This document shows positions 1 through 6,082 of a stretch of 9,331 bases of DNA, piece after piece. Positions within the stretch are counted from its first letter, which is position 1; each line of letters starts with the position of its first letter. This stretch comes from Ignavibacteriales bacterium UBA6490 (GTDB taxonomy: Bacteria > Bacteroidota > Ignavibacteria > Ignavibacteriales > Ignavibacteriaceae): contig DJMM01000042.1 in the NCBI GenBank assembly GCA_002435365.1, forward strand, positions 59,762-69,092, written 5' to 3'. A model generated the notes under the pieces. That model made no database searches. It was not told the origin of the DNA and worked only from the letters and a program-made list of their open reading frames with translations. Made by a program: the position numbers and the translations under genes.

Positions 1-1
1 C

Positions 2-322
2 GTCGTCTATCTGGCAGCAATAATTACCTCAATTGCCGTTTATGTCCACCTGGTGATTCCGCGTATTAAAAAGAAGTTTGATAAAGCCAGAATATTTGCC
101 CTGGCTCTTGTTTACGGCATAATTAACCTCATCGCTTTTCTGCTTCTTTCCGCACTGTTATTCCTGTTTTTTGATTATCCGGTGCAGGATTACGGGAGCG
201 CAATGTTAATTTATATAAAATACGGGGTTATGATCGGATTCGGGCTTTCTATCGGGTTCAACTTTGCAGAATTTATTATTAAAAATTATGTCGGGGAGAA
301 TAAACGGGGTTCTCGTGTTTGA
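2..322 (+). CDS. C-terminal part of an unidentified multi-pass membrane protein (5' end outside window)
   Basis: The reading frame is open from the first complete codon of the window to a TGA at 320-322, giving 106 visible residues, so the gene is cut by the window edge. A GTG at 53 could be read as a start, but hydrophobic in-frame sequence precedes it and there is no ribosome binding site, so it is more likely an internal Val codon. Three membrane helices are visible at about residues 3-19, 31-57 and 66-93. The basic stretch RIKKKFDKAR between helices 1 and 2 and the basic C-terminus (KNYVGENKRGSRV) suggest that both face the cytoplasm. The short acidic loop around DYPVQDYG would then be periplasmic. 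I do not recognise the family and assign no function. Coding is convincing because of helix pattern and charge distribution; identity is unknown. Confidence 0.7.
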   Translation, partial: VVYLAAIITSIAVYVHLVIPRIKKKFDKARIFALALVYGIINLIAFLLLSALLFLFFDYPVQDYGSAMLIYIKYGVMIGFGLSIGFNFAEFIIKNYVGENKRGSRV

Positions 323-348
323 ATTAATCAATCTTATTAATATATACT
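319..348 (+). promoter_or_regulatory. Possible sigma70-like promoter for the M14 carboxypeptidase gene
   Basis: TTGAAT (319-324) and TATACT (343-348) are separated by 18 bases and resemble -35 and -10 boxes (4/6 and 5/6 matches). The -35 box overlaps the stop codon of the upstream gene. A transcript would start near 355, leaving a very short leader before the ATG at 368. A Bacteroidota-style reading is also possible: TTTG at 318-321, then 19 bases, then TATATACT, but its second half fits TAnnTTTG poorly. This is pattern matching in an AT-rich gap only. Confidence 0.3.
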
Positions 349-367
349 AAAAATCCGGGTTACTGAT

Positions 368-3031
368 ATGAAGTTTTTACTTTCTTTTCTGCTTCTTGTT
401 GTTTTAAATATTTATCCGCAGGAGAATTACAAGCAGGTTAAAGTGTTCGCTGATCCCGCAGCGGTTGCTGCCTCAGGAATCGATATTACGGAATTTATTC
501 TGAACAAGGATAATTCCATCACCACATTTTTAAGCGATTCGGACTACGACAAGCTTTTAAAGTCGGGACTGCGCCACGATATTATAGTTGACGATTTGTC
601 TGAGTATTATAAAAATCTTCCTCAGCTCACCGATATTGAAAAAGAGCTTTCACTTGCTCAGAGCAGAACGGAATACAATGTTACCGGATTTACATATGGT
701 TCGATGGGAGGTTTTTATACTTACCAGGAGATCATACGGGACCTTGACAGCATGTATGCAAGATATCCGAATTTAATTACGCAGAAACAGGTGATTGGGA
801 TGTCTCATCTGAACAGACCCATCTATGCGGTAAAAATATCCGATAATCCCAACATTAATGAAGATGAGCCGGGTGCCGGTTTCGATGCACTTGTGCATGC
901 ACGAGAACCTCAATCCATGGCAACGCTTATGTACTTTATGTGGTACCTGCTTGAAAACTACGGCATTGATCCTACGGTAACTTATCTTGTTAATAACCGG
1001 CAGATTTTCTTTGTGCCGATCTTTAACCCGGACGGGTATGAATACAACAGAAGCACCAATCCGGCCGGGGGAGGCATGTGGAGAAAAAACAGAAGGAATA
1101 ATTCAAGTTCTGACGGAGTCGATCTTAACCGTAATTTCGGTTATATGTGGGGATACGATAATATAGGCTCAAGTCCCACGCCATCATCTGAAACATACCG
1201 GGGTCCCTCTGCTTTTTCAGAACCTGAAGCTCAGGCCGTAAGGGATTATATACTCGGTAAAAATATCGGGACCTATTTTAATATGCATGCCTGGCAGGAT
1301 GCCATTCTGTATCCCTGGGGATATATAAATGCGCAGACACCTGATGCCGCAACTTACGCAGAGTTTTCTTCAGATATGTGTGCGCTTAATGGTTATTCCT
1401 ACGGAACCGTTTACCAGGTTTTGGGTTACACATCAAACGGCAGTATAAGAGACTGGCTTTACGGCGAACAGGTTGCAAAAAATAAAATTTACGGATATAC
1501 AATAGAGATTGGTAATTCAAGCGATTATTTCTGGCCGCCGCAGTCAAGAATATTTCCGATTGCCCAGCAGAATGTTGGTGCGCTTATGTACCAGTCATAT
1601 GTAGCCGGTGATTATACAAAACTGAACGGCTACACCCTTCAGCCCCAGCATTTTAATCCCGGCGATGTTGTTGAAATGACGCCGGTAATTAAAAACAAGG
1701 GTCTTTCAAGTGCATACGGAGTAACTTTTACATTAACATCGCTGTCGCAGTATGCATATGTAAACAACGGCACAGTTGTAATTGATTCGATACCCGCCAG
1801 AAGCGAGTATTCCCTGGCCAGTCCCCTGACAATAAATATAGCTCATGCCGCGCCGGTTTCAGAATATATTCCATTCGCCGTAACCCTTAGTAAAAACGGC
1901 AACATTTATTCGGCTGACACCCTGCGCCTGATAACCGGTGTACCGGTTTACACTTTTATAGATACATCTGCTGTAATTGACAGCAACTGGACCGTTACAG
2001 CCTCACCCTCAACCCCAAAATGGGAGGCCACTACAGCGGCTTTCTTTTCGCCGCCGGTTTCTTATACCGACAGCAAAACCGGAAATTATGTTTCGAATGC
2101 AACAGTAACAATGACCACAAAAAACAATATTGACCTTACCGGGATTTTGCTTCCGCGTTTATCGTTTCAGACAAAGTACGACATTGAAGCAAACTGGGAC
2201 TGCGGTGTATTGCTGGTTTCAACAAATAACGGATCAACATGGACTCCCCTTTCCGGCCAGTATACCGCCCCCGCCTCAGGCCAGGGAAAACAAGTGCCTG
2301 CGGGAATGCCAGTATACGAGAGCTCCCAATTGGGTTGGGTGCAGGAAGATATAGACTTATCACCGTATTCTAATGCCCAGATCAAACTCCGCTTCGAGCT
2401 CCGGACAGACGGTTCGTTAAATAAGGACGGCTGGTACGTTGACGACATCCGGGTGTTTTATTATGGTATGGTTCCGGTTGAATTAACCTCGTTCAGTGCA
2501 GAGGAAACCGAAACAGGGCGGCTGCTTAGGTGGACGACTTCTACAGAAACCAATAATAAGGGCTTTGAAGTTGAAAGATCTTTAAACAAGACAGAGTGGG
2601 CGGTTATCGGATTTGTAGCGGGAAAAGGGACTTCCACGGAAATCGCAAATTACAGCTTTACCGACAAGGAAAATTATTCCGGCACGGTTTACTACAGACT
2701 CAGGCAGATTGACTACGACGGGAGCTTTACATACTCTTCTGTTGTTGAGTCTCATAAAAACATCATTACACAATATTCCCTTGAACAGAACTACCCAAAC
2801 CCGTTCAACCCGTCAACTATAATAAAATATTCTGTCCCGGCAGACGGTCAGGTAAATCTTTCGGTTTATAATATGCTTGGTGAAAAAGTTATTGAACTTG
2901 AAAATCGTTATATGCAGGCCGGGCAATATTCCGCTGAATTTGACGGCAGAAGCATGAACAGCGGCATATATTTTTATAAGCTTCAAAGCAGCGGCTATAC
3001 GAAAACATTAAAGATGATTCTTATAAAATAG
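368..3031 (+). CDS. Secreted M14 zinc carboxypeptidase with T9SS type A sorting domain
   Basis: This 887-residue metallocarboxypeptidase should remove C-terminal residues from proteins or peptides outside the cell. A signal peptide covers about residues 1-17. Residues 20-85 resemble the N-terminal propeptide of bacterial M14 enzymes, and the catalytic domain spans about 112-410. Carboxypeptidase A landmarks are all present: zinc ligands H177 and E180 (HARE) and H307 (NMHAW), R239 (MWRKN), N254-R255 (DLNRNF) for the substrate carboxylate, Y354 for Tyr248, and general base E380 (TIEIG). Arg361 occupies the S1' specificity position (see findings). Residues 420-525 look like a CARDB/NEW3-type beta domain. 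Residues 526-700 look like a jelly-roll module ending in GWYVDDIRV. Residues 703-795 resemble a fibronectin-like module starting VELTSFSA. Residues 803-887 form the T9SS sorting domain (NYPNPFNPST, then SGIYFYKL and KTLKMILIK), so export across the outer membrane is expected. No strong Shine-Dalgarno precedes the ATG; the start is chosen because it gives the signal peptide. Confidence 0.95.
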   Translation: MKFLLSFLLLVVLNIYPQENYKQVKVFADPAAVAASGIDITEFILNKDNSITTFLSDSDYDKLLKSGLRHDIIVDDLSEYYKNLPQLTDIEKELSLAQSRTEYNVTGFTYGSMGGFYTYQEIIRDLDSMYARYPNLITQKQVIGMSHLNRPIYAVKISDNPNINEDEPGAGFDALVHAREPQSMATLMYFMWYLLENYGIDPTVTYLVNNRQIFFVPIFNPDGYEYNRSTNPAGGGMWRKNRRNNSSSDGVDLNRNFGYMWGYDNIGSSPTPSSETYRGPSAFSEPEAQAVRDYILGKNIGTYFNMHAWQDAILYPWGYINAQTPDAATYAEFSSDMCALNGYSYGTVYQVLGYTSNGSIRDWLYGEQVAKNKIYGYTIEIGNSSDYFWPPQSRIFPIAQQNVGALMYQSYVAGDYTKLNGYTLQPQHFNPGDVVEMTPVIKNKGLSSAYGVTFTLTSLSQYAYVNNGTVVIDSIPARSEYSLASPLTINIAHAAPVSEYIPFAVTLSKNGNIYSADTLRLITGVPVYTFIDTSAVIDSNWTVTASPSTPKWEATTAAFFSPPVSYTDSKTGNYVSNATVTMTTKNNIDLTGILLPRLSFQTKYDIEANWDCGVLLVSTNNGSTWTPLSGQYTAPASGQGKQVPAGMPVYESSQLGWVQEDIDLSPYSNAQIKLRFELRTDGSLNKDGWYVDDIRVFYYGMVPVELTSFSAEETETGRLLRWTTSTETNNKGFEVERSLNKTEWAVIGFVAGKGTSTEIANYSFTDKENYSGTVYYRLRQIDYDGSFTYSSVVESHKNIITQYSLEQNYPNPFNPSTIIKYSVPADGQVNLSVYNMLGEKVIELENRYMQAGQYSAEFDGRSMNSGIYFYKLQSSGYTKTLKMILIK

Positions 3032-3078
3032 TTTTTTTTAATGATCAGCCGGGGTTGGCGGAAAATTTTTAACCAAAC

Positions 3079-3084
3079 GGGAGG
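3079..3084 (+). promoter_or_regulatory. Ribosome binding site that fixes the DUF4476 gene start at 3089
   Basis: GGGAGG lies four bases before the ATG at 3089. This is the best Shine-Dalgarno match on the plus strand of the window. It favours this ATG over the in-frame ATG at 3041, which would put a basic 16-residue extension in front of the signal peptide. Confidence 0.75.
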
Positions 3085-3088
3085 AAAA

Positions 3089-3598
3089 ATGCGTTCTTTA
3101 ATGCTTCTGCTTCTGGTTTTTTTTGCCGGGACTGCCTTTCCGCAGAATGCGTCCGAAACCGGGATAATAGCGGAAAAAATTATGCGCAGCCTGGCAAGGC
3201 TTGATAATTCATATCTTGTTAAATTAAAAAGCGGTGATTACCAGAGAGCAAAGGAGCTGCTGGAAAATGTTTATTCTCTTCTTGAAGATCTGAGAAATCC
3301 CGATGTGGTTCCGATGAACGAAGTCTCTTTCCAGCAACTGAAGGAGTCTGTTAAATACGAGCCGTTGTCGTCCAACAGAATATTCCTTATCGAAAGCGCT
3401 TCCGTAAAAAACCATTTTGTGGTACATCAGCTGATCGAGATACTGGACCTGCTCTCTTTTTCAGAGGAGAGAGTTCGTGCGGTTGAAGTTATATACCCAT
3501 GGATAATAGACAAGAATAACTCACTGCTGATTTTCGGCTCCATGAAATTTTCATCAGAAAAAGAAGCTGTCAAAAAAATTATTGAGAGGTACCGATGA
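3089..3598 (+). CDS. Exported DUF4476-family protein of unknown function
   Basis: A 169-residue protein. The start at 3089 is supported by GGGAGG four bases upstream and by the signal peptide it creates (MRSLMLLLLVFFAGTAFPQ); a longer frame from 3041 is open but unlikely. Residues about 81-166 match the pattern I know from DUF4476: FQQLKESVKYEPLSSNRIFLI, then a helix ending in QLIEILDLLSFSEERV, then YPWIIDKNN and a final FSSEKEAVKKII. The middle region (about 22-75) is mainly helical and charged. The domain occurs in exported proteins of Bacteroidota and relatives, and its role is unknown. There is no lipobox cysteine and no sorting domain, so the product is probably periplasmic. It follows the M14 gene after 57 bases and overlaps the VOC gene by ATGA, so it is translationally coupled to an apparently cytoplasmic protein. 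The family call rests on memory of the pattern. Confidence 0.8.
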   Translation: MRSLMLLLLVFFAGTAFPQNASETGIIAEKIMRSLARLDNSYLVKLKSGDYQRAKELLENVYSLLEDLRNPDVVPMNEVSFQQLKESVKYEPLSSNRIFLIESASVKNHFVVHQLIEILDLLSFSEERVRAVEVIYPWIIDKNNSLLIFGSMKFSSEKEAVKKIIERYR

Positions 3599-3984
3599 GC
3601 GAAAAAATAAAATATGGGCGTATCGGCTGGATAGATCTTACTGTTCCGGGAGCTGAAAGCATAAGGGATTTTTATTCTGTTGTTGCGGACTGGAGTGCCG
3701 AACCTTTGAGTATGGGTGATTATGATGATTATGTAATGGCGCCAAAGGGTGAGCCTGATGCGGCTGCGGGTATCTGCCATGCCAGGGGGGAAAACCTGGG
3801 TATTCCGGCTTGCTGGATGATCTACATAAATGTTAAAAATATCGAAAAAAGCCTGGCAGAGTGCGTAAGGCTGGGCGGCAAGGTGGTCAAAGAGATCAGG
3901 AGCATGGGAAACTATGGTAAGTATGCCATTATCTGCGATCCGGCCGGGGCGTATTCTGCCCTGTTTGAGCCGGTTGCCGGTTGA
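3595..3984 (+). CDS. VOC (glyoxalase/bleomycin-resistance fold) family protein
   Basis: A 129-residue single-domain member of the vicinal oxygen chelate superfamily, closest in pattern to the group annotated as predicted enzymes related to lactoylglutathione lyase (COG3324-like). Visible landmarks are GWIDLTVP in the first strand, the helix ESIRDFYSVVADW, the WMIYINVKN strand, the helix EKSLAECVRLGGKVV, and the closing strands GKYAIICDPAGAYSALFEP. At the first-strand metal position, where glyoxalase I has His, this protein has Asp14; Glu125 is at the usual last-strand position. Metal use and substrate therefore cannot be predicted. No signal peptide is present, so it is cytoplasmic. The start overlaps the preceding stop (ATGA), and GAGAGG five bases upstream supports it. 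It converges on the SPW gene with only nine bases between the stop codons. Confidence 0.85.
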   Translation: MSEKIKYGRIGWIDLTVPGAESIRDFYSVVADWSAEPLSMGDYDDYVMAPKGEPDAAAGICHARGENLGIPACWMIYINVKNIEKSLAECVRLGGKVVKEIRSMGNYGKYAIICDPAGAYSALFEPVAG

Positions 3985-3993
3985 TAAATAATT

Positions 3994-4356
3994 TCAGTTA
4001 TAGGGTTTATAGTTTACGAATTTTTTTGACACAACACTTAACAGAACACCGAATATTCCCGATATAAGATGGGGCAGGTAAACATCGCCATAAAATCCGA
4101 ACAGCCAGGGGCTTACTGCAAGAAAAACGCCGATAGTAAGTTCGAGCGTCAGGTGAGCATTATATGCAATTGTTTTTTTCAGGCTATGCCTGTAATCTGT
4201 AAACAGGGATAACACAATAACCGCTGCGCCGGCTCCCGCGGGTACATAAGTTTCCGCCCCCCCTTTTGCAAATCCGGATAACCAGGGGGAAGCAGCTATT
4301 AAAACTGCATAAATATAATCCAGCACATTATGTGCGGACATTTGAATAAAGCGCAT
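3994..4356 (-). CDS. SPW-repeat integral membrane protein
   Basis: A 120-residue membrane protein with the two Ser-Pro-Trp motifs that define the SPW family, at residues 23-25 (AASPWLSGF) and 82-84 (AVSPWLFGF). Each motif sits in the first helix of a two-helix repeat, giving four membrane segments at about 12-29, 37-53, 70-88 and 93-110. A basic loop (DYRHSLKKT) joins the repeats and is probably cytoplasmic, with both termini on the same side. The function of the family is not established. The ATG at 4356 is preceded by GAGG five bases upstream, which favours it over Met6. The gene lies 74 bases downstream of the hydrolase on the same strand and may be read from its own weak promoter or by read-through. 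Confidence 0.9.
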   Translation of the reverse strand: MRFIQMSAHNVLDYIYAVLIAASPWLSGFAKGGAETYVPAGAGAAVIVLSLFTDYRHSLKKTIAYNAHLTLELTIGVFLAVSPWLFGFYGDVYLPHLISGIFGVLLSVVSKKFVNYKPYN

Positions 4357-4361
4357 ATTTT

Positions 4362-4365
4362 CCTC
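4362..4365 (-). promoter_or_regulatory. Ribosome binding site of the SPW gene
   Basis: On the minus strand TGAGGA lies five bases before the ATG at 4356. It supports Met1 rather than Met6 as start. Confidence 0.6.
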
Positions 4366-4382
4366 AGCAAGTCCTTACAAAT

Positions 4383-4391
4383 ATTCTAGCA
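4383..4391 (-). promoter_or_regulatory. Possible extended -10 promoter for the SPW gene
   Basis: On the minus strand TGCTAGAAT fits an extended -10 element (TGn plus 5/6 of TATAAT). It would start transcription near 4376, about 20 bases before the start codon. No convincing -35 box is present at 17 bases, so this is tentative. Confidence 0.25.
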
Positions 4392-4406
4392 AAATTTACA
4401 TAGATC

Positions 4407-4427
4407 CGGGAACTTCGGCAAAGCCCG
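4407..4427 (-). terminator. Hairpin directly after the hydrolase stop codon
   Basis: An imperfect inverted repeat: CGGG+CTT pair with AAG+CCCG, with a two-base bulge and a five-base loop. It begins three bases after the TAG of the hydrolase gene on the minus strand. No T-run follows on that strand, so if it acts it is more likely a weak terminator or an mRNA 3'-end stabiliser than a full intrinsic terminator. Confidence 0.3.
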
Positions 4428-4430
4428 TTT

Positions 4431-5219
4431 CTACAGTTTCTTCAGGAATTTCCTCATTTCGCGAACCACAATCTCCGGGCTTTCAATTGGCGTCATGTGT
4501 CCTGCTGCCGGCACCAGAACAAAGGAGCTGTTTTTTATTTTTTCCTGCAAACCACGCATAACCGGCGGCGGTGAGAGCGTGTCCTTTTCCCCACAAACGA
4601 CAAGGGCAGGCAAATTGATCTTCTCAAGATATCCGGTTGTATCTGTTCTTCCAGCCATTGCCAAGAGGCACCCCTTTACCCCGAGCGGGCTGTTTTTCAG
4701 AGCTCTTTCAAAAACCCTATCATACTCTTTTCCCAGTTTTTCAATTGACTCTTCGGCAAAGCAGGATGGAATGAATTCATTAAGGAATGTTTTCAAGTCT
4801 TTCTGATTTATAATATTTATTGCCTGGGCGCGTTTCAGTTTAGCCTGGTTGTTGTCTGCTTCAGATTTGGAATCACAAAGAATAAGCGCTTTAAATTTGT
4901 GTTCGCTTTTCTCAATTGCTCTTAAAGAAATATATCCCCCCATTGATAATCCGGCAAGTACCGGTTTTTCCAGTTGCAGCTCCTCTATTATGCCCAGAAG
5001 ATCATCGACAAAAGTTTCAATGGTGAACTGTCCATCTCCGGGAGGGGATGCTCCAAGACCCCTGACATCATAAGTTATGCAGTAGTATTCTCCGGATAAT
5101 TCGTCAATTATTTTATCCCACATATGGTGATCGTAAGGAAAGCCGTGAACAAAAATAACCGGCTGGCCGGTTGGGTCTCCTTTTGAAAAAATCGATATAT
5201 TTGTCTGCTTGTTTTTCAT
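4431..5219 (-). CDS. Alpha/beta hydrolase (3-oxoadipate enol-lactonase-like fold)
   Basis: A 262-residue cytoplasmic alpha/beta hydrolase of normal family length. The oxyanion-hole motif HGF is at residues 25-27. The nucleophile elbow GLSMGG holds Ser92, the acid is Asp213 (CGEKDTLSP), and the base is His241 (AAGHMTPIESP), so the triad is complete. DVRGLGASPP (51-60) is the usual strand-4 loop, and residues about 120-195 form a helical lid. The overall layout resembles PcaD-type enol-lactonases and related esterases, but the family is broad. No aromatic-degradation genes are nearby, so the substrate is unknown. There is no signal peptide. The ATG at 5219 is the only reasonable start before the HGF strand, and its ribosome binding site is weak. 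The gene diverges from the DUF3078 gene with 23 bases between starts and is followed by the SPW gene. Confidence 0.93.
   Translation of the reverse strand: MKNKQTNISIFSKGDPTGQPVIFVHGFPYDHHMWDKIIDELSGEYYCITYDVRGLGASPPGDGQFTIETFVDDLLGIIEELQLEKPVLAGLSMGGYISLRAIEKSEHKFKALILCDSKSEADNNQAKLKRAQAINIINQKDLKTFLNEFIPSCFAEESIEKLGKEYDRVFERALKNSPLGVKGCLLAMAGRTDTTGYLEKINLPALVVCGEKDTLSPPPVMRGLQEKIKNSSFVLVPAAGHMTPIESPEIVVREMRKFLKKL
5171..5203 (+). promoter_or_regulatory. Possible Bacteroidota-type promoter for the DUF3078-glgA-TPR unit
   Basis: TATATTTG at 5196-5203 matches the Bacteroidota -7 element TAnnTTTG exactly. TTGG at 5171-5174 sits 21 bases upstream, close to the usual spacing of the -33 TTTG element. 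Transcription would begin near 5208-5212, about 30 bases before the ATG at 5243. The whole element lies inside the 5' coding part of the divergent hydrolase gene, as the 23-base gap requires. Whether this organism's main sigma factor uses this consensus is inference. Confidence 0.4.
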
Positions 5220-5230
5220 TTATTTTATCC

Positions 5231-5236
5231 GTGGAG
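5231..5236 (+). promoter_or_regulatory. Ribosome binding site that fixes the DUF3078 gene start at 5243
   Basis: GTGGAG ends six bases before the ATG at 5243. Together with the signal peptide beginning at that ATG it rules against the longer open frame from 5171, which would add 24 residues ahead of the signal and overlap the divergent hydrolase gene. Confidence 0.65.
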
Positions 5237-5242
5237 TATGTT

Positions 5243-6082
5243 ATGAAATTTTCTGGTTTAATTATCCTGTTAATGCTATTTAGCTGTTCGTTTTTATATC
5301 CTCAGCTGAAAGATTCTGTTGATGGCTGGTATCCCGGTTCAGAGGTTGCGCTCAACGTCAGCCAGATCTCTTTCAGCAACTGGTCCCAGGGCGGTGAAAA
5401 CTCGTTAACCTGGGCTTTTATAACCACAAATACACTTGGTTTCAAGAGCGGCACCTGGATTAAGAACACTAATTTAAAACTTTCTTACGGCAGAACAAAA
5501 ATAGACGGTCAGGAGTCGCGGACAAACGATAATGAGCTTTTTATTGAAACGGTGGTTTCAAAAAATATCGGATGGGTTATAGACCCGTTTTTCAGTAATA
5601 ACATAAGAACGCCTATTGCAACAGGATATAATTATAAGGACTCCATCACTAAAATTGTGGGCTTCTTTGATCCCGGATATGTAACTCAAAGTCTTGGATT
5701 TACATATGGAGGGCTTAGCGGATTTAAATTCCGTACCGGTGTAGCGGTACAGGAAATATTCACAAACAGGTTCCGGGTTTACACCGATGATAAAACCACT
5801 CCCGAAACGGAAGCATTTAAATATGAAACCGGTCTCGAAAGTGTTGCAGAGGCCGATTATAATATTGCAGAAAATTTAAATATAAAAAGTAACCTGCGTT
5901 TATTCAGCAGGTTTGAGCAGATGGATGTATGGGATGTTCGCTGGGATAACATAATTACAGCAAAGATCACGGAATACATTAATGTAAATTTCAATTTCCT
6001 TCTGCTGCATGACATTAAACAAACCAGAAGAACACAGCTTAAAGAAGCTCTTCAGCTTGGAATATTCTACAGACTATTATGA
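5243..6082 (+). CDS. Exported DUF3078-family protein, probably outer-membrane beta-structured
   Basis: A 279-residue protein with an N-terminal signal peptide (hydrophobic run 4-19, ending LYPQ). The N-terminal motif VSQISFSNWSQGGENS (39-54) is the hallmark I associate with DUF3078, a Bacteroidota/Chlorobi family of unknown function. The rest alternates polar and hydrophobic residues with many aromatics (for example FKFRTGVAVQEIF and INVNFNFLLLHDI) and ends in GIFYRLL. This fits membrane-spanning beta strands, so an outer-membrane barrel is likely but unproven. Cys15 in LFSC weakly resembles a lipobox, but Phe at -2 and the beta character argue against a lipoprotein. The start at 5243 follows GTGGAG; a longer frame from 5171 is open but would put 24 residues before the signal. 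Its TGA overlaps the glgA start (ATGA), so it heads a coupled unit with glgA. Confidence 0.85.
   Translation: MKFSGLIILLMLFSCSFLYPQLKDSVDGWYPGSEVALNVSQISFSNWSQGGENSLTWAFITTNTLGFKSGTWIKNTNLKLSYGRTKIDGQESRTNDNELFIETVVSKNIGWVIDPFFSNNIRTPIATGYNYKDSITKIVGFFDPGYVTQSLGFTYGGLSGFKFRTGVAVQEIFTNRFRVYTDDKTTPETEAFKYETGLESVAEADYNIAENLNIKSNLRLFSRFEQMDVWDVRWDNIITAKITEYINVNFNFLLLHDIKQTRRTQLKEALQLGIFYRLL

Noticed and set aside
53..322. GTG at 53 as the true start of the first gene
   Set aside because: The frame is open to the window start with a hydrophobic helix upstream and no Shine-Dalgarno before the GTG. It is better read as an internal Val of a truncated gene.
3030..3040. T-run after the M14 stop as an intrinsic terminator
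   Set aside because: No stable GC-rich hairpin precedes the run of T, so it is probably only AT-rich spacer.
3041..3088. Upstream in-frame ATG at 3041 for the DUF4476 gene
   Set aside because: It would add 16 residues with basic character before the signal peptide, whereas the ATG at 3089 has a strong GGGAGG site.
3427..3780. Antisense open frame across the DUF4476-VOC junction
   Set aside because: Both plus-strand genes have clear family patterns and ribosome binding sites. The antisense product is low-complexity and unrecognised.
5171..5242. Upstream in-frame ATG at 5171 for the DUF3078 gene
   Set aside because: It would overlap the divergent hydrolase and place 24 residues before the real signal peptide; GTGGAG precedes 5243.
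5285..5287. Lipobox cysteine in the DUF3078 signal peptide
   Set aside because: LFSC has Phe at -2 and the peptide continues to a YPQ end like the other signal peptides here; the beta-rich body also argues against a lipoprotein.
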